NCBI GenBank assembly: GCA_039961675.1
Contig: JABRWC010000007.1
Location: 31,257-95,256 of the forward strand
Source of the DNA: JABRWC01 sp039961675
GTDB lineage: Bacteria; Planctomycetota; Phycisphaerae; UBA1845; Fen-1342
Direction: 5' to 3'
DNA length: 64,000 nt
Shown: positions 35,439 to 42,411 of the stretch, one piece after another
How positions within the stretch are numbered: the stretch's first letter is position 1
How the letters are laid out: the number at the start of each line of letters is the position of its first letter
Translations under genes and position numbers: made by a program
The notes under the pieces: generated by a model
Told to the model about the DNA's origin: nothing
Databases searched by the model: none
What the model saw: only the letters and a program-made list of their open reading frames with translations

Positions 35439-35787
35439 GCAGCGTCGCACGCGGAATTCCTCGCCACAGTTCCATAAGTGCTGTGCGTCGATCGCACAGG
35501 AGGCCAGCTCTCTTCGCCCGCGCCGGACGAAGGACAAGGCATTGTTACAGAACCACAGACCCGCGGCAATAATCCGCGTTGGGAGACGAATCCCCGCTCG
35601 TCCGCAGCGTGCGTCTGCCGGCCGGCCGTTGCGAATCCGGCGGCGCGTGGGTGGACATTGGACGACGCGTCGTCCGGGGCGGGAATTCGAGGCCGCAACC
35701 GGTTACGGGGCGGCTGGAGAGGCGTTCCCGGCTGCCGCAGGGTATCCCGTCCGCGGCGTGTTGGTCACCAGTCAAACGGAGATCGAC
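35439..35787. other. Divergent intergenic region
   Basis: About 350 nt between the hydrolase and the next + strand gene. It should hold promoters for both. I saw no clear sigma70 pair, hairpin or RNA motif. Confidence 0.4.
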
Positions 35788-36447
35788 ATGCCATGCTGCA
35801 ATGAAAGGAGTGAAGTCGTGAACGTGGCGCCTGCGGTTGTCGTGAAGCGCGGCGGGTTCCTGACGGCGATCGCGTCGGGCTTCTTCGGACTACTCATCAC
35901 AGCCGTAATTTGCGGCACCGGCTTGGCTTCGTACGGGATGTACATCTTCAACGAGCGCGTCGGCGGCGCGTTCAGCCTGGCCGGAAACATCGTGGAGTCG
36001 CTTCCGGATTGGTCGGAGAAGCTGCCCCCGGCGCTGGCAGACATGCTCTCAGACCGCCGCGCCGCGGACTATCGGCAGAACGTCGACGTCCGGGTCCGAC
36101 TGGCCGATGTCGGCGGCCGGCATGGGGCGCGCGCCGTCGTGTTCGAGGTCGCGAACACCGGAAGCGAGACGATCACCATGATGGCGATCAACGTCGCGCT
36201 CCAGGACGGGCGCAAGGTCCCACTTGAAGAGCTGCGCGCGTACGCCGCCACGCCTGTCACGTTCGACGAGGGCGATTGGCGCGGCCCGCTCATGCCCGGA
36301 TCGACGCGGACATTCTCAGCGCGGCTGTACGGCCGGTCCATCGAGGATGTCAGCGACGTAAGCGCGGAGATCAGCGAGCTGCGCATCGCGGTGCCCGCGG
36401 AACGGGCTGGGGCAGCCGAATCGCTCGCGAAGTCCAGCGCCGAGTAA
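35788..36447 (+). CDS. Single-pass membrane protein of unknown function
   Basis: 219 aa with one strong hydrophobic helix (FLTAIASGFFGLLITAVICG, about residues 25-48) and an extracytoplasmic C-terminal domain. That domain reads like an immunoglobulin-type beta-sandwich: ARAVVFEVANTGSETITMMAINVALQDG, then GPLMPGSTRTFSARLYGR. ATG 35788 has GGAG upstream. GTG 35818, preceded by AAAGGAG, is an equally good start and would remove ten residues including CC. Function unknown. Confidence 0.62.
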   Translation: MPCCNERSEVVNVAPAVVVKRGGFLTAIASGFFGLLITAVICGTGLASYGMYIFNERVGGAFSLAGNIVESLPDWSEKLPPALADMLSDRRAADYRQNVDVRVRLADVGGRHGARAVVFEVANTGSETITMMAINVALQDGRKVPLEELRAYAATPVTFDEGDWRGPLMPGSTRTFSARLYGRSIEDVSDVSAEISELRIAVPAERAGAAESLAKSSAE

Positions 36448-36845
36448 GCGCGACACGGTGCCCGCCGGCGATCCTCCGACCTGCGCCGCGTGCGAACCCG
36501 CACCGCGCGCGGACCAACCGTCTCACCCGCGAGACCGCGTGACCGCCCCGTTTCGCACGGGCGCCGGTCACGCGGCGCTTTTACGCACTTCGAAGTGGCG
36601 CGGGCGTCTCGCCTGTGGGGCTGGAGCGTGGGCACAGGCGTCCGGCCTGCGCTCACGCAATTCCTCCTATGCACACCCCGGCTTGCACAGAGAAAGCGGC
36701 CGGTCAGGCGAGGTTCGCGACCGGAGACGGCTCCGGAACGGGCGCGGTTCACAGGTCTGCGCTGTCTCGCCGCGCCATTCGCCGCACGCGACGGTATCAT
36801 GCCGGCCGTTCGGCGTCGCCATTTCCGTTGCACACGAGGCCCGAT
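36448..36845. other. Intergenic region with GC-rich repeats
   Basis: A 398-nt gap. Within 36598-36655 the phrases GCGGGCGTCTCGCCTGTG and GGCACAGGCGTCCGGCCTG form an imperfect inverted pair (CGTCTCGCCTGTG against CACAGGCG). The GCACAGGCGTC core also occurs at 8884-8894. Translations of this area give the RRDARAT-like text that is common in planctomycete intergenic repeats and should not be called a gene. TATCAT at 36795-36800 could serve as a -10 for the kinase gene. Confidence 0.45.
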
Positions 36846-39524
36846 GTGAGTCCTGAAAGCCCCTGCTCGGTTTGTGGAGCGCGCTTCCCGGCCGAGCGTC
36901 TTCTCGACGGTCGTTGCCCTGAGTGCCGCCCCGTCGGCGGGCTGGAGATCGCCGAAGCGCGATCGACCACATCGGCCGTAGGCACGCCGGCGGTCGCCGG
37001 CTATCGCGTGGTCCGACGCCTGGGCCAAGGCGGGCAGGGAACGGTGTGGCAGGCGATTCACGAGGCGAGCCGGCGCAAGGTGGCACTCAAGCTGATCCGT
37101 CCGGAAGCACTGTCCGATCCGCGTGCGCGGGCGCGCTTCGAGCAGGAATACGAGACGTTGCGCCAACTCAGCCACCCCAACATCGTGGCGGTGCTGGCGC
37201 GCGGCGAGCTGCCGGGCGGCGCGCTGTGGCACGCGACCGAGTACATCTCGGGGTACGCGCTGCACGAGTTCGTGCACGAGTTGGACCGCAGCGCGCTGGA
37301 CGGCCGCGGCGGGCTGGAATCGCGGCGGGCGTTCCCACTGCGGGAGGTCCTGGGCCTGTTCATCCGCATCTGCGACGCGGTGCAGGCTGCGCACGCGGTG
37401 GGCGTGATCCACCGCGACCTGAAGCCGACGAACGTGCTGGTCGACGAGCGCGGCGAGCCGCACCTGCTCGACTTCGGCCTGGCGCGGCCCGCGACCCGCG
37501 CCAGCCCGGACGCCGTGACGCTCACGCAGGAATTCCTCGGCTCGCCCACGTGGGCCTCGCCCGAGCAGGTCGAGGCCCGGCCGGCGCTGATCGACGTGCG
37601 CACCGACGTGTACGCGCTCGGAATCATGCTTTATCACTGTCTGACCGGCCGCTTTCCCTATGACGTGAGCGGTCCGTTGGCACAGGTGTTCGACCAGATT
37701 CGCCGCGCGGACCGGGTGCGCCCGGGCGCCCACGCCACGTTCATCGACCGCGAGCTGGACGCGGTGATCCTCAAGGCGATCGCCCGTGACCGCAGCGAGC
37801 GCTACGCTTCGGCCCAGGATCTGGCCGACGAGCTGCGCCGCTACCTGTCCGGCCGGCCGGTGCAGGCGCGGGGAGACAGCCGGTGGTACCGGACGGTGAA
37901 GTTCGTCCGCCGCCACTGGGCGGCTGCCGCAGCGACGACGGCCGTCCTTGTACTGACGATCGTGTACGCGGCGACGATGTCGGTGATGTTCGTGCGGCAG
38001 CGCGCCGCGACCGCGCGGGCGGAGCAGGAGCGGCGCAGCGCGGCGCAAGTGCTTGAGTTCATTGAGTCCACGATTCAGGCCGTAGGCGACGACGCGGAAC
38101 TCAAGCGCGGATTGACCATTCTCGAGTTCGTCGAACCGGCACGAGCCAGAATCCCTGAACAACTTCGCGGGCAGCCGCTCGCCGAGGCGACGCTGCGCCG
38201 AACGATCGGACGGATGCTGCTCGCGCTCGGCGAATACTCGGACGCCGAGAAGGAGCTCGTCGCCGCGTCAGAGGCGTTCGCAAACCTGCTCGGCCCGGAA
38301 CATGAACACAGTCTCGCGTGTCGCGAGGGGGCCGCCACCGGGGCGCTGGAGAACGGGCGAACGGAAGCGGCGGAGCGCGAGTTCCGCGCGCTGCTCGCAA
38401 TCCGGCGGGAGCAAGCCATCCGTTCGCCATTGTCCCCGGACGTGAAACGCCGGCTCGGCCAGGCGCTGAACAACCTGGCGGAGTGCCTGAACCGCAACGC
38501 CGTGCGGCGGGCCGAGGCCGAACCGCTGTTCGCCGAATCGCTGGCAATCTGCCGCGAGCTTGCGCCGGAAGGCGACCTGGAGACCGCGCAGGTGATGAAC
38601 AACCTCGGGCTGCTGTACGGACGGCTCGGCGACATGGAGCGCGCCGCGCCGCTGCTGAGCGGCTCGCTCGAACTGAAACGCCGCTTGCTGGGCCCGGATT
38701 CGCCCATGCTGGCGCGCGGGCTGCACAACCTCGGTGTGTTCCACATGGAAATGGGTCAGCTCGATGTAGCCCGCGGCCTGCTGGAGGAAGCGGAAACGCA
38801 GCGGCGGCGCATCCTGGGGGATCGACATCCGGAACTGGCCGCCACGCTCAACGGCCTGGGTAAGCTCGATTTGCTTCAGAACCGGCATGTGGACGCCGAG
38901 CGGCGCTTTCGCGCGGCGCTGGACATCCGCCGGGCGACGCTGCCGAACGGGCACGCGGACCTGGGTGAATCCGCCAACAACCTCGCGGCGTTGCTGCGAA
39001 ACACGGGTAGGTTGGCCGAGGCGCTCCCGATCGCTCAAGAGGCCGTGAGCATTTACCGGGCGCGTGGCGCGGAGCACCCGCTTGGCGTGGGCGTCGCGCT
39101 GAACGTGGTCGCCGACATCTACCGCGAACGCGGCGAGCCGGATGTGGCTGAGCCGATCTTCCGCGAGTCGCTCGCGATACTACGCGGGTGCGCCGGGCCC
39201 GGACCGAGCCCGTACGTGGCCAGATCGTTGCACAACCTGGCGCGCTGCCTGTGCGCGCTGGAGTGTTTTGACGCGGCGGAGATCCGCGCGCGGGAATCGC
39301 TGGCGCTATGGCGCGCGATGAGCGCGCCCGCGGAGATGATCGCGTCAACCACGCTCGTGCTGTCGGACTGCCTCGCCGGACAGCGCCGGCGGGACGAGGC
39401 GCTCGAGGAGCTCTGCGCGGCTGTCGATCTGATCCGCACCTTGAGCGTGCCGGGCGATCTCCCCGCCCAGGCGGCCCGCCGACTTGCGTTGCTGGCGGAC
39501 TCTGACGACGCTGCCGGTCCGTGA
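36846..39524 (+). CDS. Transmembrane Ser/Thr protein kinase with TPR sensor domain
   Basis: 892 aa. An N-terminal zinc-ribbon (C7, C10, C24, C27) precedes a Hanks-type kinase (about 52-325). The glycine loop is LGQGGQGTVW, the lysine VALKLI, the catalytic loop HRDLKPTNVLV (about 189) and the metal loop DFGLA; WASPEQ and DVYALGIMLYHCLTG follow. One TM helix lies at about 358-382. The long extracytoplasmic or peripheral part consists of ten or so TPR-like repeats (for example LNNLAECLNRN, MNNLGLLYGRLGD, LHNLGVFHMEMGQ). GTG 36846 has GAGG upstream. Such kinase-TPR receptors are abundant in Planctomycetota; ligands are unknown. Confidence 0.9.
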   Translation: MSPESPCSVCGARFPAERLLDGRCPECRPVGGLEIAEARSTTSAVGTPAVAGYRVVRRLGQGGQGTVWQAIHEASRRKVALKLIRPEALSDPRARARFEQEYETLRQLSHPNIVAVLARGELPGGALWHATEYISGYALHEFVHELDRSALDGRGGLESRRAFPLREVLGLFIRICDAVQAAHAVGVIHRDLKPTNVLVDERGEPHLLDFGLARPATRASPDAVTLTQEFLGSPTWASPEQVEARPALIDVRTDVYALGIMLYHCLTGRFPYDVSGPLAQVFDQIRRADRVRPGAHATFIDRELDAVILKAIARDRSERYASAQDLADELRRYLSGRPVQARGDSRWYRTVKFVRRHWAAAAATTAVLVLTIVYAATMSVMFVRQRAATARAEQERRSAAQVLEFIESTIQAVGDDAELKRGLTILEFVEPARARIPEQLRGQPLAEATLRRTIGRMLLALGEYSDAEKELVAASEAFANLLGPEHEHSLACREGAATGALENGRTEAAEREFRALLAIRREQAIRSPLSPDVKRRLGQALNNLAECLNRNAVRRAEAEPLFAESLAICRELAPEGDLETAQVMNNLGLLYGRLGDMERAAPLLSGSLELKRRLLGPDSPMLARGLHNLGVFHMEMGQLDVARGLLEEAETQRRRILGDRHPELAATLNGLGKLDLLQNRHVDAERRFRAALDIRRATLPNGHADLGESANNLAALLRNTGRLAEALPIAQEAVSIYRARGAEHPLGVGVALNVVADIYRERGEPDVAEPIFRESLAILRGCAGPGPSPYVARSLHNLARCLCALECFDAAEIRARESLALWRAMSAPAEMIASTTLVLSDCLAGQRRRDEALEELCAAVDLIRTLSVPGDLPAQAARRLALLADSDDAAGP

Positions 39525-39606
39525 GCGATCGGCCTGAACCTCATGACTTACGTGGCAGGCACCGTCGTCGCGGTGTCGTCGCCGGAGCGGCCGGCGCGAC
39601 GGACCC

Positions 39607-39634
39607 TTCCTGCGGCTTGTAATCGCGCTACAAT
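39607..39634 (+). promoter_or_regulatory. Candidate sigma70 promoter
   Basis: TTCCTG (39607-39612) and TACAAT (39629-39634) are 16 nt apart and lie about 90 nt upstream of the secreted protein gene at 39724. The -10 is good, the -35 weak. Confidence 0.4.
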
Positions 39635-39723
39635 GACGGTGAATTCGCGCGATGGCCCGCGGCCTATCGCCCAATCGTGATCGGCATGGAAGCGCGGCGT
39701 GCCGCACCGAATGGAGAATCGCC

Positions 39724-40179
39724 ATGACCGCTGTCCTGGGGCTCTGTCGATACCCGTTTGTTCTCGCCACGGTCATGCTCGCAACAGCGCCGGCGGCGCT
39801 CGCGCAGGACCCGAACAGCTCCGACGGCGCGGACGCGACCGAGACCGAGATCGACGCCTGCGGGACGCTGGTGCGTGGCGTGACCTGCGTCATGTTCGAG
39901 ACCGGCGGAAAGCAGTACTACCTGGCGGACTATGGCGGGTTTGACATCGGGGACGAGGTTCGCGTGGTCGGTACGGTCGATCCGGCTTGCATCACGATCT
40001 GCCTTCAGGGCGATGGGTGCATCCGCGGCGCGACCGTCTGCGATCCGCGCGTCTTTCCGTGTGGGACCGATCTCCCCGATTTCCCCGCCGACATCTGCTC
40101 TGCGGCGGCGTCCGCGGCGCTGAGCGGCCTGGCGGCCGCAGGGCTGTGGTTTGCGCGCCGCGCACGGAACGCGCCGTAG
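39724..40179 (+). CDS. Secreted cysteine-rich protein with C-terminal anchor-like tail
   Basis: 151 aa. A signal peptide ends in ALAQ. The core CGTLVRGVTCVMFETGGKQYY, GGFDIGDEVRVVG and CITICLQGDGCI is a small beta-domain with conserved cysteines seen in planctomycete secreted proteins. The C-terminus has a hydrophobic helix (AALSGLAAAGLWFA) followed by RRAR, the plan of a sorting or anchoring tail such as PEP-CTERM or MYXO-CTERM, without their exact motif. ATG 39724 follows TGGAG. Function unknown; surface or envelope location likely. Confidence 0.65.
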   Translation: MTAVLGLCRYPFVLATVMLATAPAALAQDPNSSDGADATETEIDACGTLVRGVTCVMFETGGKQYYLADYGGFDIGDEVRVVGTVDPACITICLQGDGCIRGATVCDPRVFPCGTDLPDFPADICSAAASAALSGLAAAGLWFARRARNAP

Positions 40180-40192
40180 CGTCGGACCTCCG
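40176..40192. repeat. Intergenic repeat (family copy 2)
   Basis: GTAGCGTCGGACCTCCG is identical over 17 nt to the reverse complement of 46572-46588. It overlaps the stop codon of the gene before it. Confidence 0.6.
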
Positions 40193-40262
40193 CATCTCAC
40201 GATCGGAGCCGCGCGACCCCGCCCATCCGAGCCGCGGCCGTGCGGGAGCGGGAAATGGTGCA

Positions 40263-40288
40263 GTAGCGTCGGCCAACCGCGGCCGACG
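40263..40288. repeat. Intergenic palindrome (family copy 3), possible bidirectional terminator
   Basis: After GTAG, the arms CGTCGGCC (40267-40274) and GGCCGACG (40281-40288) form a perfect 8-bp stem with a 6-nt loop, AACCGC. It sits between convergent genes (39724-40179 and purC). There is no U-tract, so terminator function is only inferred from position. Confidence 0.5.
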
Positions 40289-40309
40289 AATCTCGCGACG
40301 CGCTGCTGG

Positions 40310-41269
40310 TCACGCGTGCGAGCGGTCTCCTGCGTCGCCTGCGAGCCGAGTGTAAGCCTCCTGGTACCGCTGGGCCGTCTTCTCCAGGATGTCGTCCGGG
40401 ATTCTCGGCGGCGGCGGCGATTTTGGCCAATCAAGGCGGTCCAGGTAGTCCCGCAGGAACTGCTTGTCGAAGCTCGGCGGGTTCTCGCCGGGACGCCACG
40501 CGGCCCGCGGCCAGAAGCGCGACGAGTCCGGCGTGAGCACCTCGTCGATCAGCGCCAACTCGCCGTCGATCAGCCCGAATTCGAACTTTGTATCCGCGAC
40601 GATGATGCCGCGCGTCTCGGCGTAGGCTGCGGCCTCGGCGTAGATCGCCAGGGCGCGCTCGCGCGCACGCGACATGAGCGCCCGGCCGTCCTGGAGTGCG
40701 CTCGGCGCGGCTTGCCGCGCGCCGGCGCGAAGGAACGATTCCGCGTCGTCGCACGCGCGCTCGAACGAGATCGGTTCATCGTGTCCGTTGGCCGCCTTCG
40801 TGCTGGGCGTGAAGATCGGCTCCGGCAGTCGATCCGCGAGCCGCAGTCCGCGCGGCAGCGCGATGCCGCTGACGCGGCCGGTCTGCTGGTGCTCCTTCCA
40901 TCCGCCGCCGGCGAGGTACCCGCGCACGACGCACTCGATGGGCAGCACCCGCGCCTTGCGGCAGACCATGGCGCGGCCGGAAAGCGCCTCGGCGTGGGCT
41001 TCGTATCCGCGCGGAATGCGGCCGGGGCGCACAACATAATCAAGATGATGCGGCTGCGCGCTGGCCAGCGAATCCAGCCAGAAGCGCGTCAGCGCGGTGA
41101 GAACGACGCCCTTGCCGGGAACCGGCTGATCCATCACCACGTCGAACGCGGAGATGCGATCGCTGGCGACGATCATGAGCCGGTCGCCGAGGTCGTAAAT
41201 GTCGCGCACCTTCCCGCGCGAAAGCAGTCCGGGCATGTCCGTACTGAAGATCGCTTCGCATCGAGTCAC
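40310..41269 (-). CDS. purC: SAICAR synthetase PurC
   Basis: 319-aa phosphoribosylaminoimidazole-succinocarboxamide synthase, a step of de novo purine synthesis. Signatures: SRGKVRDIYDLGDRLMIVASDRISAFD, PIECVVRGYLAGGGWKEHQQTG, FTPSTKAANGHDEPISF, IVADTKFEFGLIDGELALIDEVLTPDSSRFW and SFDKQFLRDYL. The start is GTG 41269, with GAGG about 8 nt upstream; GTG 41278 is also possible. The gene is of the longer, roughly 300-aa type. No other pur gene is nearby. Confidence 0.94.
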   Translation of the reverse strand: MTRCEAIFSTDMPGLLSRGKVRDIYDLGDRLMIVASDRISAFDVVMDQPVPGKGVVLTALTRFWLDSLASAQPHHLDYVVRPGRIPRGYEAHAEALSGRAMVCRKARVLPIECVVRGYLAGGGWKEHQQTGRVSGIALPRGLRLADRLPEPIFTPSTKAANGHDEPISFERACDDAESFLRAGARQAAPSALQDGRALMSRARERALAIYAEAAAYAETRGIIVADTKFEFGLIDGELALIDEVLTPDSSRFWPRAAWRPGENPPSFDKQFLRDYLDRLDWPKSPPPPRIPDDILEKTAQRYQEAYTRLAGDAGDRSHA

Positions 41270-41445
41270 GTCGCGCACCTCGCAGTCGACTGAGCCGCCG
41301 GTCGCTCGCCGGCGCAGGCCGTGAGACGCCGAGTCCGGGGCGGAAGCGTACACGAAGGGTCGCGGGCCTGCGAGCGACGGTGCGATGCCCGCGAGTCGCA
41401 ACACCGACAATCGGCCACGCCAGCCGCCTCTCGCGCACGGGGACT

Positions 41446-42408
41446 CTACGGGAGATTCCCGCTCGCGGGCCGGCTGGCCGGCGCGGAAGTGCCTGCGTCC
41501 GGTTGACTTTCCGCGTTTTCGGGCGCAGCGGACTGGGCTACCTCCAGCCGGCGCGCTTCACCGAGCGTCGGGTCGGCCGGATCATCGGCTGCATCCAGGC
41601 TGGTGAACCCGCGAAGCCCCGCCACGCGGGCGGCCAGCCGCGCGAGGCGATCCCGCATCTCGACCAGGGCCGGCCGGAGCTGCGAGTCGCGGCGCACGCG
41701 CGGATCGAACCGCAGCCGCGCGCCAACGACGCCGGCCCCGCGCTCCGCGTCGACGACGAGCGTCCGTGCGGCCGGGCCGACATCCGTCCACTCTTCCGGC
41801 GTCCATGACCAGCTTTCCAGCGTCCGCCCCCCGTGAACCCGCGCGAGCAGCTCGGCCTCCATCGCGGCCAGCCGGCCGGCGAGCGCCTCGGCTTCGTAAG
41901 CGGTGGCGTGGCGGATGCGGAACCCGCGGCCCGTCGGCGTCCGCAGCGCGGCCTCGACCCGGAGCTGCGCAAGCAGTTCGGCAAGCGGCCGGCCGCGCTG
42001 CGCTCGCGTCTGCCCGTCCAGGCGCTCCAGCAACTCGGGTGGCGCCTCCTGCGCCACGCGCTGAAGCGCGCGCAGCGCCGCCGCATGATCGTCGTCGTCG
42101 ATCAGCTCGAACGCTTCGCGCAGCATCTGCTCGAAATCGGCGGCCGACGGCGCGGCTACCCGCGGCTGCGCCGTTCCCGGCATGAACGCCGACGACTCGA
42201 CGCGATCGACTCGCTTGCGCGGGAAGCGCCGCACGGCGCTGGAGCGCCCGTCCGCGGACGTTACGCGGAAGATGATTTCGTCTTCCGTCTCGCGAACGAG
42301 GCTCCCGCTGTAGCGGGAACCGTCCGTCAGATACAGAATGTCTCCCTGCGCCGGCGCATCGCACAGCGCGAACCAGGCAAGCGCCGCCGCCAGACCGAAA
42401 CGGAACAC
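41446..42408 (-). CDS. Secreted protein of unknown function
   Basis: 320 aa with a signal peptide (FRFGLAAALAWFALCDAPAQG). The mature N-terminus DILYLTDGSRYSGSLVRETEDEIIFRV resembles the start of the partial protein at the left edge and of the protein at 49202. The middle is Arg/Ala/Glu-rich and probably helical, with the phrase TLESWSWTPEEWTDVGPAARTLVVDAE. The last 30 residues are Pro/Ser/Ala-rich and look disordered. The GTG start at 42408 is divergent from, and only 3 nt away from, the next possible start on the other strand. Confidence 0.6.
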   Translation of the reverse strand: MFRFGLAAALAWFALCDAPAQGDILYLTDGSRYSGSLVRETEDEIIFRVTSADGRSSAVRRFPRKRVDRVESSAFMPGTAQPRVAAPSAADFEQMLREAFELIDDDDHAAALRALQRVAQEAPPELLERLDGQTRAQRGRPLAELLAQLRVEAALRTPTGRGFRIRHATAYEAEALAGRLAAMEAELLARVHGGRTLESWSWTPEEWTDVGPAARTLVVDAERGAGVVGARLRFDPRVRRDSQLRPALVEMRDRLARLAARVAGLRGFTSLDAADDPADPTLGEARRLEVAQSAAPENAESQPDAGTSAPASRPASGNLP

Positions 42409-42411
42409 GGC

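Noticed and set aside
36490..36849. 119-codon open frame before the kinase gene
   Set aside because: It covers GC-rich repeat text (RASRLW, VGTGVRP) typical of planctomycete intergenic repeats and lacks coding character.
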